A DNA stretch of 64,000 nt from Tunturiibacter empetritectus (GTDB lineage Bacteria > Acidobacteriota > Terriglobia > Terriglobales > Acidobacteriaceae), in the NCBI RefSeq assembly GCF_013410875.1, contig NZ_JACCCU010000001.1:1550001-1614000 (forward strand), read 5' to 3'. Shown here piece after piece: positions 45,887 to 54,220 of the stretch. The translations under genes and the position numbers were made by a program. The first letter of the stretch is position 1. The number at the start of each line of letters is the position of its first letter. A model generated the notes under the pieces. The model was not told the origin of the DNA. It saw only the letters and a list, made by a program, of their open reading frames with translations, and did no database searches.

Positions 45887-46717
45887 ATGCGGCTTTGTCA
45901 GATGGCAGATGCGGTGCGCTACGGGCTGATGAACACCGAGGAGTTGCGGGAGACCTTTCTGCTGGAGGGGATGTTTGAAGTGGGGGAGATCGAATTTGCC
46001 TATGTGGACCTCGATCGAACGGTGATTGGCTCGGCGGTTCCTGTTAGCGAGGAGCTGACACTTGAGACTGAGCCGGAGTTGCGCTCGGAGTATTTTCTGG
46101 AGAGGCGTGAGCTTGGGGTTTTAAATGTAGGTGGGGCTGGTTCGGTGGTGGTAGATGGAAAGAGCTTTGAGATGGGTAAGCTGGACTGTCTCTATGTAGG
46201 TCGTGGAAGTAAGGCAGTTACTTTTTCGAGTGAGAGCGCGAATGATCCCGCTTACTTTTATCTCTTGAGTTATCCAGCTCATGCGGAGTATCCGACTTTG
46301 ATGGTGAAGTTTGCTGATTTGCAGGGATTGCAGTTAGGAGCTGCCGAGACTTGTAACAAGCGGACTATTTATAAAGCTATCTATAAGGATGGAATTAAGA
46401 GCTGCCAGTTAGTGATGGGATTTACTTTGCTGGAGTCCGGAAGTAACTGGAATACTATGCCTCCGCATACACATATGAGACGGAGTGAGGTTTATTTTTA
46501 CTTCGATGTGGATCCTGCGCACCGTGTACTGCATTTGATGGGACCGCCCGATGCTACGAGTCACCTCGTAGTGGCGGATAAGGAGGTAGTGGTATCGCCG
46601 GGCTGGTCGATCCACGCTGGAGTTGGGACGAAGAACTATGCTTTTTGTTGGGGGATGGGTGGCGAGAATCAAGCTTACGACGATATGGACCCTGTATCGA
46701 TTGCGGACTTGAGATGA
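45887..46717 (+). CDS. kduI: 5-keto-4-deoxyuronate isomerase
   Basis: Zinc isomerase converting 4-deoxy-L-threo-5-hexosulose uronate to 3-deoxy-D-glycero-2,5-hexodiulosonate, an early step after uronate-lyase action. 276 residues with the family blocks TEELRETFLLEGMF, HVGGAGSV-like NVGGAGSVVVDGK, the metal set PPHTHMRRSEVYFYF (His-x-His and Glu) and WSIHAGVGTKNYAFCWGMGGEN (His). The gene overlaps the start of kdgK by 4 bases (ATGA), so translation is coupled. Confidence 0.95.
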   Translation: MRLCQMADAVRYGLMNTEELRETFLLEGMFEVGEIEFAYVDLDRTVIGSAVPVSEELTLETEPELRSEYFLERRELGVLNVGGAGSVVVDGKSFEMGKLDCLYVGRGSKAVTFSSESANDPAYFYLLSYPAHAEYPTLMVKFADLQGLQLGAAETCNKRTIYKAIYKDGIKSCQLVMGFTLLESGSNWNTMPPHTHMRRSEVYFYFDVDPAHRVLHLMGPPDATSHLVVADKEVVVSPGWSIHAGVGTKNYAFCWGMGGENQAYDDMDPVSIADLR

Positions 46718-47814
46718 GCGATGCTTCGGCTGGGTTGACGATTCATGCGGCGGACGCTTGCAGGTGGGACCTGGTGAGTCTCGGTGAGGTGATGCTGCGG
46801 TTTGATCCTGGCGAAGAGCGGATTGCGGGAGCGCGGCACTTCCGCGTGTGGGAGGGCGGTGGCGAGTACAACGTGGCGCGCGGGCTGCGCCGGTGTTTCG
46901 GGAGACGAACATCAGTTGTTACGGTGCTCGCGGATAATCCGGTGGGTCGATTGCTCGAAGATCTGATGCGGGAGGGCGGTGTTGATCTGTCGCATCTGCA
47001 GTGGGTCGAGTATGACGGAATAGGGCGGGAGGCGCGCAACGGAATCTACTTTCTGGAGCGTGGATTTGGATTGCGCGGCGCTATGGGGATGATGGATCGG
47101 GGGCATACGCCGATCTCACAGATGAAGCCGGGGCAGGTCGATTGGGATGGGATTTTTGCCGGAGAGGGAGTGCGCTGGTTTCATACGGGTGGGGTGATGT
47201 GTGCGCTGTCGGCGGAGGCGCCTGCGGTGGCTCGAGAGGCGATGGTGGCGGCGCAGCGGCACGGGGTGGTTGTGTCATATGACTGTAACTATCGGCCGTC
47301 ACTGTGGAAGAGTGCCGGTGGGCGGCAGGGAGCGAGCGATGTGAATCGGATGCTAGCTCCCTTTGTGGATGTGATGTTTGGGCATGTGGGGGATTTGGCG
47401 GCGGTCTTGTGTGACGCTTCGCATGGTGCGCCATGGCATAGTTACGAGAGCTATGGGGAGATGGCCACGCGGGTGTGCCAGGAGTTCGGGAATATCAAGG
47501 TGATTGCTACGACGACGCGGAGGCCGAAGACGGCGAACAGAAACGACTGGGGGGCGTTTGGGTATGCGGGGGGAAGGGTCTGCGAAAGTATTCGATTCGA
47601 TGATCTTGAGGTGCTGGACCGTGTGGGTGGTGGGGATTCATTTGCGGCAGGTTTGATCTATGGGTTGATGGAGGCGAAGGGCTTGCAGTGGGCGCTTGAT
47701 TGCGGCGTGGCGCATGGGGCGTTAGCGATGACGACGCCGGGGGATAGTTCGATGGCGACGCTGAGTGAGGTGGAGCGGGTTATGGCGGGTGGGTCGGCTG
47801 GAGTGCAGCGGTAG
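46714..47814 (+). CDS. kdgK: 2-keto-3-deoxygluconate kinase (PfkB family)
   Basis: 366-residue sugar kinase making KDPG from 2-keto-3-deoxygluconate. Start at ATG 46714 inside the kduI stop (ATGA overlap); an upstream frame to 46645 is not meaningful. PfkB signs: SLGEVMLRFDPGEERIAG, WEGGGEYNVARGLRR near the N-terminus and DRVGGGDSFAAGLIYGLMEA at the C-terminus with the catalytic Asp of GGGDSF. Longer than typical KdgK (~310), with an extra ~40-residue segment around ETCQ-like and TRRPKTANRNDWGAF; function may extend to related hexonates. Confidence 0.9.
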   Translation: MSDASAGLTIHAADACRWDLVSLGEVMLRFDPGEERIAGARHFRVWEGGGEYNVARGLRRCFGRRTSVVTVLADNPVGRLLEDLMREGGVDLSHLQWVEYDGIGREARNGIYFLERGFGLRGAMGMMDRGHTPISQMKPGQVDWDGIFAGEGVRWFHTGGVMCALSAEAPAVAREAMVAAQRHGVVVSYDCNYRPSLWKSAGGRQGASDVNRMLAPFVDVMFGHVGDLAAVLCDASHGAPWHSYESYGEMATRVCQEFGNIKVIATTTRRPKTANRNDWGAFGYAGGRVCESIRFDDLEVLDRVGGGDSFAAGLIYGLMEAKGLQWALDCGVAHGALAMTTPGDSSMATLSEVERVMAGGSAGVQR

Positions 47815-47834
47815 AGTTGAGATTAGGGAGAGCA

Positions 47835-48491
47835 ATGGAGAAGACTGCGGTATTGCGGGAGTTGCGGGAGATTGGACTGGTGCCGGTTTTGCGGGCGGAT
47901 TCGGTGGAGCAGGCGCTGGCGCTGGCGGATGCGATTGCGGCGGGTGGGGTGACCGTGCTTGAGGTGACGATGACGGTGCCGGGGGCGATTGAGGTGATGC
48001 GTCGGCTGGCAGAGCAACGGCCGGAGATCCTGATTGGGGCGGGGACGGTGCTGGATGCGGAGACGGCTCGGATGTGCATCCTCGAGGGGGCTCAGTTTGT
48101 GGTGAGTCCGGCGCTGAATGTGGCGACGATCGAGATGTGTCATCGGTATTCGGTTACGGTGCTGCCGGGTGCGCTGACTCCGACGGAGATTGTAACGGCG
48201 TGGCAGGCTGGGGCGGATGTGGTGAAGGTGTTTCCGGCGAGTGCGATGGGTGGGCCGAAGTACCTTACTTCTCTTAAGGGGCCGTTGCCGCATATCGAGA
48301 TGATTCCTACTGGCGGCGTGATGTTGGGGACGGCGGCGGAGTTCCTGGAGGCGGGTGCGTTTGCGCTTGGAGTTGGCTCGGATCTGGTGGACAAGAAGAT
48401 GATTGTGGACGGGCGACCTGAGGCGATCACCGATATTGCGCGGAGATACCTCGAGATTGTGAAGGCGTTTCGTTCGAGGCACCCGATTTAG
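47835..48491 (+). CDS. kdgA: 2-keto-3-deoxy-6-phosphogluconate aldolase
   Basis: Class I aldolase splitting KDPG into pyruvate and glyceraldehyde-3-phosphate; 218 residues. Start at ATG 47835 behind AGGGAGAGCA; the frame opens at 47817. Key residues: Glu in LEVTMTVPG, the Schiff-base Lys in GADVVKVFPASAMGGPKY, and phosphate-binding IPTGGVMLGTAAEFLEAGA. It lies 20 bases after kdgK, completing kduI-kdgK-kdgA. Its last codon overlaps the alginate-lyase-like gene by 4 bases in convergent orientation. Confidence 0.94.
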   Translation: MEKTAVLRELREIGLVPVLRADSVEQALALADAIAAGGVTVLEVTMTVPGAIEVMRRLAEQRPEILIGAGTVLDAETARMCILEGAQFVVSPALNVATIEMCHRYSVTVLPGALTPTEIVTAWQAGADVVKVFPASAMGGPKYLTSLKGPLPHIEMIPTGGVMLGTAAEFLEAGAFALGVGSDLVDKKMIVDGRPEAITDIARRYLEIVKAFRSRHPI

Positions 48492-49750
48492 TTTTTTGCG
48501 TGGGTGCCAGAGGGGAGCCAAGGCTTTGGGCGGGTGGTCCAGAGGAGGGGCTGGCGGATGGGGAAGGTGCGCTGGAGTTCGGCGTTGGGTGGGTCGGGGG
48601 GAAGGGTCTTCCAGAGGGCGGCGTACTCGGGGCGGTCGTAGGCTCGGGCGGCGAAGAGGAGGCCTGGGGATCGGAGGGGGAGCGAGGTGAAGTAGGTAGC
48701 GTCGGCTCGGTAGGGCCAGGTGCCGCGGTTGAGGAGGTAGGGGTAGAGGCGGGCGATGACGGTGTGCATGCCGGGGCCGTCCTGCAGCTCGTACTCCCAG
48801 GCGCTCTCGAAGCGGGTGGAGAGGAGGAGGCAGATGGCGGCGAGCATGTCGAGGTTGAAGAGGGTGTTGCGGTAGGGGTTGGGGGTGGTGAGTTCGTGGG
48901 GGAAGGTGCCGTCGGAGACGATCTGGGCGCGGAGGGTGGAGGTTCTGAACTGGTGGCGGAGTGTGGTGAGTGGTCGATCGTCGGCTGGCTCGGTGAGGCG
49001 GGCGATGGCGGAGGCCTGGAGGAGCCATGAGGTTCCGTGATGGCTCTTGTTGTCGCGGGCGAGGCCGGCTGTGCGTGAGGTGTTGAGCCAGTCTAAGTAG
49101 GCGGTGAACCATCTGGTCAGCCCGGCTAGTTCTTCGGAGGTTAGGGCTTCGGAGTTGAGTAGGAAGGGGAGCGATTGGACTACTTCTGCGAGGTGGACTG
49201 CCTCGACGACTCCTTCGAGGCGACCATTTTTTGCGGGGGGGATGGTTTGGGCGTATTGGAGGGTGGGGGTCATGCTGGTTGCGGGGGTGAGGAACCAGGC
49301 GCGGAGGTGGGCGGCGGCTTGCTGGGCGTAGCGGAGGTCGGTGGTGAGGAGGTAGGCGGCGGTGAGGGCGGGGACGGTGAGGCTGAGGTTAAGCAGGGCG
49401 TCGCGGTGGGCGGTGAAGGCGTCGGGATTGAGGTCTGGGCTCGGGTTCGTGTGTTGGGTCTGTTGCGTCCACGGTGCGGTGGGGTTGGCGGGGTCGGGGA
49501 AGAAATCTTCGGGTTCGGAGTAGAAGTCGTGGGGGGTGCCGGGGCTACGGGGGCAGGAAAGGGTGGTGAGGGGCACAGGAGGCTGCGTGAGGTAGCGGTT
49601 GGCCTGGGCGAGGATGCGGTCGTGGTCGATAGCGGCTACGTCGGGGCGGGCGGTGGGTTGGGTCTGGGTCTGGGTTTGGGTGTGGAGGAGATGCGGGGAG
49701 AGGAGGAGGGTCGCGGCTTGGGAGCAGAAGGTGCGGCGGGTGACGGCCAT
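48488..49750 (-). CDS. Tat-exported alginate-lyase-like protein
   Basis: 420 residues with a twin-arginine signal (TRRTFCSQAATLLLS) and a (QT)n tract just after it. The mature part resembles PF05426 alginate lyases, all-alpha toroids: QANRYL...PHDFYSEPEDFF, DPDRVT-like HRDALLNLSLTVPALTAAYLLT, YAQTIPPAKNGRLEGVVE, the conserved DNKSHHGTSW (catalytic Asn/His region) and LRHQFRTSTLRAQIVSDGTFPHELT. Lyase products of polyuronates are the substrates of KduI, so this is probably the secreted entry enzyme. Dispersed element D lies upstream. Confidence 0.86.
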   Translation of the reverse strand: MAVTRRTFCSQAATLLLSPHLLHTQTQTQTQPTARPDVAAIDHDRILAQANRYLTQPPVPLTTLSCPRSPGTPHDFYSEPEDFFPDPANPTAPWTQQTQHTNPSPDLNPDAFTAHRDALLNLSLTVPALTAAYLLTTDLRYAQQAAAHLRAWFLTPATSMTPTLQYAQTIPPAKNGRLEGVVEAVHLAEVVQSLPFLLNSEALTSEELAGLTRWFTAYLDWLNTSRTAGLARDNKSHHGTSWLLQASAIARLTEPADDRPLTTLRHQFRTSTLRAQIVSDGTFPHELTTPNPYRNTLFNLDMLAAICLLLSTRFESAWEYELQDGPGMHTVIARLYPYLLNRGTWPYRADATYFTSLPLRSPGLLFAARAYDRPEYAALWKTLPPDPPNAELQRTFPIRQPLLWTTRPKPWLPSGTHAKN

Positions 49751-49801
49751 GGGGGTTTGAGCCTCTTCGGCGGAAAGAGTACCACGGGTTCTGGTTTGTC
49801 C

Positions 49802-50107
49802 GGGTACACCCCTCTCCCCACGGGGTATCTTGGACGGAACGTGCTTCTAATCAATGGGTTACAGTGGGGTGGTGTCTGTAAAATATTGATCCTAAATTGG
49901 TTGTGCGCAAAATATCTGGAATGAGCGGGTTAGGGGAGATTCCTCGTTTTTTGGTTAAATAGTTTGCTCCAGCCTTCCATAAAAATGCCGAGCGTGTGCC
50001 GGTGGCGATTTTGTTCCTGCTTCTATTTTAGCTTGTGGATGGAAACTAATGCGCCACGCGTAAAGCTTTGTGGTGAAGGGGGATCTGCGGTTTGGGGGGT
50101 TGACAAG
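49802..50107 (-). repeat. dispersed ~260-bp element, copy D
   Basis: Read on the minus strand: CTTGTCAACCCCCCAAACCG, ACGCGTGGCGCATTAG, GATATTTTGCGCACAACC, ATCAATATTTTACAG, and CCAAGATACCCCGTGGGGAG then GGGTGTACCC. It ends 51 bases before the start of the alginate-lyase-like gene and points toward it. Longest copy (about 306 bases). Confidence 0.72.
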
Positions 50108-50170
50108 TTTTTTGGGGACGGTTTTTCTGCGTAATGCTGGGCGGCAACGGGTTGGGTTTTTGAGAAGGGC

Positions 50171-50598
50171 TAACGGCGAGATGCGGGGCTTTCCGCTGCG
50201 TTGTTCGCGGTGAGAGTGTGAACAGCTTTGGTCGAAATGACGGAGTTTTTTGGATTGGAGAGAACAGGTGCAGGCGAAGACGAACTGCGGTTCGCGCTTT
50301 CGCGCGAATACCCCACCCTATCGCGATGAGACTGCGAAAGGATGGGGCACCCACAACGGGTTGGGCTGACGGCGAGATGCGGGGGCTTTCCGCTGCGTTG
50401 TTCGCGGTGAGAGTGTGAACAGCTTTGGTCGAGATGATGCGGCTTTTTGGATTGGGGAGAACAGGCAGGCGAAGACGAACTGCGGTTCGCGCTTTTGCGC
50501 GAATACCCCACCCTATCGCGATGAGACTGCGAAAGGATGGGGCACCCGCAACGATGAGACTGTGTACAGCTTCTGTCGAGGTGAAGACTTTTGTTTGA
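50171..50598. repeat. 197-bp direct tandem repeat, 2.2 copies
   Basis: Unit 1 starts at 50171 (AACGGCGAGATGCGGGG) and unit 2 at 50368 (GACGGCGAGATGCGGGG), a 197-base period with high identity to about 50553; a partial third unit (GAGACTGTGTACAGCTTC, then GTCGAGGTGAAGAC) runs to 50598. The right half of each unit, ACCCCACCCTATCGCGATGA plus GACTGCGAAAGGATGGGG, is a dispersed Acidobacteriota-type intergenic repeat. No gene is called in 49751-50705 (955 bases). Confidence 0.85.
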
Positions 50599-50676
50599 GG
50601 GGGGAAGGTTTGGACGTCGGGAGCAGGTGACGGCAGAGTAATGCGACAGCACATTTGTTGGTGTCGCTGGTCCCGT

Positions 50677-50697
50677 TGGGGGGATGACTCCCCCCTT
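50677..50697. terminator. hairpin after the HPF-like gene
   Basis: A GGGGGGA/TCCCCC stem, GGGGGGATGACTCCCCCC, lies just past the stop codon of the HPF-like gene; no strong U-run, so termination is tentative. Confidence 0.4.
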
Positions 50698-50705
50698 GGG
50701 AGGTT

Positions 50706-51086
50706 TTAGATGGCTTCTGGTTTCAGGACGAGGTTCTGGCCCTCGCCGCTGGTTCTGGTGGTGAGGCCGCGGTTTTTGTCTTCGATGCGGCCGAAGGTGC
50801 TGACCAGAAGCCGTTGCATCTTGGCGGCGGCACCGGTGACGGCGGTGGGAATGTCGGAGGAGTCGTTGGTGACGGCCAGCGACTGATGGCGTTTAGGACG
50901 GACTTCCAGGCGGCAGCGCTTGTCTTGAGCTCCTGACTTGTCTCCGTTTTCGTCGCTGAGGTGGACTTCAACGCGGGTGATTTCGTCTTTGAATCGGTTG
51001 AGGATCCGATGAAGGTCGGAATCGATCAGGTTGGAGAGTTTTTTATGCATGGAGATGTTTTTATCGCTGCTGATCTGAATCTGCAT
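50706..51086 (-). CDS. HPF/RaiA-family ribosome-associated protein
   Basis: 126-residue homologue of the hibernation-promoting/ribosome-associated inhibitor family. Blocks: MQIQISSDKNISMHKKLSNLIDSDL, RILNRFKDEITRVEVHLSDENG, KRCRLEVRPKRHQSLAVTNDS and PTAVTGAAAKMQRLL in the beta-alpha fold. The family binds the 30S subunit in stationary phase. Shorter than long-form HPF (~180) and longer than E. coli HPF (95). ATG 51086 follows AAGGAGTTTAACGA, a strong ribosome-binding site. Confidence 0.8.
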   Translation of the reverse strand: MQIQISSDKNISMHKKLSNLIDSDLHRILNRFKDEITRVEVHLSDENGDKSGAQDKRCRLEVRPKRHQSLAVTNDSSDIPTAVTGAAAKMQRLLVSTFGRIEDKNRGLTTRTSGEGQNLVLKPEAI

Positions 51087-51213
51087 TCGTTAAACTCCTT
51101 CTCACTTACATGCGAGGTTAGACGCATTGAGTTCGCAAGAAGTGGCTGGGTTTTTGAGGCTGCGAGGTTAGCAAGTTGTGCAAAACTTTTTGATTGTCAA
51201 TCAGGTACTTCGA

Positions 51214-52269
51214 TCAGGGACGAGCTTCATAGACTATGTTGAAGGGGGTCTCCGCAGCTCGCCGGAATCGACGGAAGCCTGCTTTGGTTACGACGTCGCG
51301 GATGCGGGCTTCTCCGGATTGCGCGCCAAGGCAAAGTCCGACCTCCTGCGATCGGGAACAAGGCGTACACAAGAGGGTTGAGAACGAGTAGTAGACCCGG
51401 CCTACAGGATTTAGATTGTCCTTTAAATCATCATTGGCGAAGGGTTCAACGATCATCCAGGTGCCGTCGCTGCGGAGAGACTGCAGGACATGGGTTGCGG
51501 CTCCGACGGGATCACCCATGTCGTGCAGAGAGTCGAAGACCGTGACGAAGTCGTAGTCCGTTCCAGGGTACTCTTTGGCTTTGGCGACTTCGAACGTAAG
51601 ACGGTCAGCGAGTCCTTGCCGCTTCGCAGAGTCGCGAGCTCCAGCAATGGATTGGTCGTGATAATCGAATCCGAAGAAGTGGGAGTTAGGAAATGCCTGC
51701 GCCATCAAAATTGAGGAGGCACCTTTTCCGCAGCCCACGTCGGCGACCCGAGCCCCTGATTCGAGCTTTTGCTGGATGCCGTCGAGCGAAGGAATCCAGG
51801 AGCTCACGAGATTGGCTGCGTAGCCAGGCCGGAAGAATTTTTCACATCCGTGAAAGACACCCTCGTCGTGCTCATGCCAACCCATTCCGGCACCTGTGCG
51901 AAACGACTCGGTGATTCGTGGAACCGCTGCAAGAGAGCCGAGTGCAAGTTCAAAGGCACCGGGGAGATAGGCCGGGCTGTCTTCGTTCGCCAGGGTGAAG
52001 GCCTGTTCCTCAGACAGGCTGAACTTGCCTGCCTTCTCGTCGTAGGTGACGTATCCGCCGGCGGCTTGCGAGGCGAGCCATTCACGGACATAACGCTCAT
52101 CGGTTGAGGTCTTGGCCGAAAGCTCGGCGGAGGTCATCGGCTGACTGGAGAGTGCCTTGTAGAGACCGAGTTTTTCCCCGATAACCACCATGCCTGCGTG
52201 TGCTGTTGCTCCGAGATCGCCGACAAAGCGCCCAACAAATGCATTGAGTTTTTCCATATCCAATGCCAT
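51214..52269 (-). CDS. winged-helix class I SAM-dependent methyltransferase
   Basis: 351 residues in two domains. Residues 1-90 are a winged-helix (ATAHAGMVVIGEKLGLYKALS, TSTDERYVREWLASQAAGGYV), as in Rv2258c-type methyltransferases. The catalytic domain has SAM motif I VADVGCGKGASSILMAQAFP (about residue 170), then HFFGFDYHDQSI and FDSLHDMGDPVGAA (motif IV). No substrate can be inferred; small-molecule O- or N-methylation is the usual family role. Start ATG 52269. Confidence 0.83.
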   Translation of the reverse strand: MALDMEKLNAFVGRFVGDLGATAHAGMVVIGEKLGLYKALSSQPMTSAELSAKTSTDERYVREWLASQAAGGYVTYDEKAGKFSLSEEQAFTLANEDSPAYLPGAFELALGSLAAVPRITESFRTGAGMGWHEHDEGVFHGCEKFFRPGYAANLVSSWIPSLDGIQQKLESGARVADVGCGKGASSILMAQAFPNSHFFGFDYHDQSIAGARDSAKRQGLADRLTFEVAKAKEYPGTDYDFVTVFDSLHDMGDPVGAATHVLQSLRSDGTWMIVEPFANDDLKDNLNPVGRVYYSFSTLLCTPCSRSQEVGLCLGAQSGEARIRDVVTKAGFRRFRRAAETPFNIVYEARP

Positions 52270-52408
52270 AGGGTCTGCCCTCCGAAGCAGGCCATAATAG
52301 TAGTCCTAAGCGGACCTGGATCGCGAAGCTCAGTTCGACTTTTTGATTAAAAAGACGATATGGGTTGTGCAGCAAAAGAGTGCACCGGCAAACCGAGAAG
52401 CGGGTCTA

Positions 52409-53962
52409 TTATTTTTTTGCGAGGGTTGCGGGTACCGTGTTGAGTTGGCATACGGCTACGGCGGAGTTGCGGTAGGGGCAGGAGAAGGCGGTAGCTGCCT
52501 GGGGGGAGAGGAGGAGCCAGGTGACTCCGTAGGGGCGCAGCCGCTCCGTCCTTTCGACGTCGGTGAGGTGATTCAGACCTAGTTGCGCGTCGCGATAGGG
52601 ACCCCATACGGCAGCCAGTGCAGGAAAGAGAGAGGAGACTCCCTCGTCTTTGCTGTCGTTGAGGGTGCTTCGTTCCGCCATGGCGCGGAATCCGGGTTCG
52701 TCGTCGGAGCTATGGGTTGTAGTGGAGTCGGAGGCGAAGAGGGCCTGCGGGGGCGTGTGGGTGCGGACCCAGAGTAAGGCTTGCTCCTCGGGGCTGGATG
52801 GACGCTCCCAGGGCCATTCGATGTGCGAGGAGACGGGATAGGACTGGTTATCGCCATAGGCCATTCCTGCGATGGCAATGATGAGAACGGCGATTCCTGG
52901 CAGGACCCTTCGCCGGAGGATGTGCCGGCCGATGAAGCCGCCGAGCATGACGAGGCCGAGGACGTAAATGGTGTGAAAGCTTCGCAGCACCTGAAGGCGC
53001 ATGAGCAGGCCGGGGTGGCTGGGGTGGACGAAGCAGAGGGAGGCCAGGCAGCTTGTGGCTCCGGTGAAGACGCAGGCCAGACAGAGCTTGCCGGTGTTGG
53101 AGCGGAGGCCGGACTTTATGGCGACGAAGGCCATGAGGAGAAGCGGGGCGATGAGGCCGAGGATCTCCTCGTCTTGCCAGCGGGAGAGGAAGTAGTAGCT
53201 ACGGCTGAGCGCGGCTTCGCGGTAGTAGGGGGAGATGGGGTCGTGCCAGGTGATCCAGGCGATGAGGCCGCAGAGGAGGAAGGCGGCTCCGCAGAGAGCT
53301 GTGGCGGCGAGTGCACGACGTTGGTTGAGCAGCATCAGCGTGCAGAGGAAGCCGACCAGGTAGATGCCCATGAGCGGATGAAGTGCACAGGCGAGAAGGG
53401 TGAAGACGGCCATGCGGGTCCAGGAGCGATCGAGGCAGGCGACGATGGCGAGCAGAGTGAGCGGGGTGGAGAGCGAGCGGGCGGTGAGATAGGGATCTGC
53501 CACCAGCAAAGACGTGGCTGCGGCGGGCATGGTGAGGCAGACGGCGGCGAGGAGGGTGCCACTCCATCGGGCGTACTCCGAACGGAAGAGCCGCATGGCA
53601 AGGAGATGAGAGGCGAAGAGGAAGGCAAAGATGGAGAGGCTGTAGAGGAACAACAAAAGGATATTGAAGGGAAGGTGGGCGTGGATGGAGATCCAGGCCA
53701 GGAGATGGGAGAAGAGGGAGAGCCTGCTGTGGCCGTCGACGAATATAGCGTCGGCTTGAAAGAGCGAGGGGTTGATGGTTCGCTCGAGTCCTGCGACGTA
53801 GATGGCTCCATCCTGCGAGTAGGGATGATAGCCGTGGAGCAGGAAGGTGGCTGAGGCGAGAGCCGTGAGGGGGATGACTCTATTTCTTACATTGTTGCTG
53901 GAGCGGTCGAGAGTAGCCGGTGCGGTTTCGTAGGCTGCTGAGTCAACGGATAAAACTACCAA
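52409..53962 (-). CDS. polytopic membrane protein of unknown function
   Basis: 517 residues with about ten to twelve hydrophobic segments (for example FNILLLFLYSLSIFAFLFASHLLAM, LLAIVACLDRSW, AVFTLLACALHPLMGIYLVGFLCTLM, VYVLGLVMLGGFIGRHI), and a soluble C-terminal domain with RLRPYGVTWLLL. The layout resembles GT-C-type or mannosyltransferase-like proteins with the acceptor domain at the C-terminus, but I see no DxD or other catalytic signature, so I leave it as unknown. Start TTG 53962, uncertain. Confidence 0.65.
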   Translation of the reverse strand: MVVLSVDSAAYETAPATLDRSSNNVRNRVIPLTALASATFLLHGYHPYSQDGAIYVAGLERTINPSLFQADAIFVDGHSRLSLFSHLLAWISIHAHLPFNILLLFLYSLSIFAFLFASHLLAMRLFRSEYARWSGTLLAAVCLTMPAAATSLLVADPYLTARSLSTPLTLLAIVACLDRSWTRMAVFTLLACALHPLMGIYLVGFLCTLMLLNQRRALAATALCGAAFLLCGLIAWITWHDPISPYYREAALSRSYYFLSRWQDEEILGLIAPLLLMAFVAIKSGLRSNTGKLCLACVFTGATSCLASLCFVHPSHPGLLMRLQVLRSFHTIYVLGLVMLGGFIGRHILRRRVLPGIAVLIIAIAGMAYGDNQSYPVSSHIEWPWERPSSPEEQALLWVRTHTPPQALFASDSTTTHSSDDEPGFRAMAERSTLNDSKDEGVSSLFPALAAVWGPYRDAQLGLNHLTDVERTERLRPYGVTWLLLSPQAATAFSCPYRNSAVAVCQLNTVPATLAKK

Positions 53963-54161
53963 ATTGTGTCTCCCAGAAAATCTTCAACATTGCTTCGTAC
54001 GCTATTTTCTGGGTGTAGACTGCGCTTCCAGTTTTTAACGCTTGAGTATGAATGGACGCAGTTTCATATCATATGTTTCACCGTGAGCCGTCTACTCAGC
54101 TCTTTTTATAGCAGAGGTTAGACGAAGGACAAGCTGGATTTCGTACCTCTTTGAGTCTTAT

Positions 54162-54187
54162 AAACAACTGTTTTTTACAGCTTGTTG
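54162..54187 (-). terminator. possible terminator for pgm
   Basis: AACAACTGT pairs with ACAGCTTGTT allowing one bulge, around a T-rich loop, about 35 bases past the pgm stop. Weak evidence. Confidence 0.35.
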
Positions 54188-54220
54188 CTCTATTGCGCGG
54201 ATTAGTTGGTCTACAACGAC

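Noticed and set aside
47823..49112. Minus-strand frame (429 codons), Arg/Pro/His-rich
   Set aside because: Low-complexity shadow crossing the kdgA/alginate-lyase boundary; no recognisable family.
50706..51213. Sigma-54-like TTGCAC..TTGC pattern ahead of the HPF-like gene
   Set aside because: Only a partial match without the -24 GG; not strong enough to list as a promoter.
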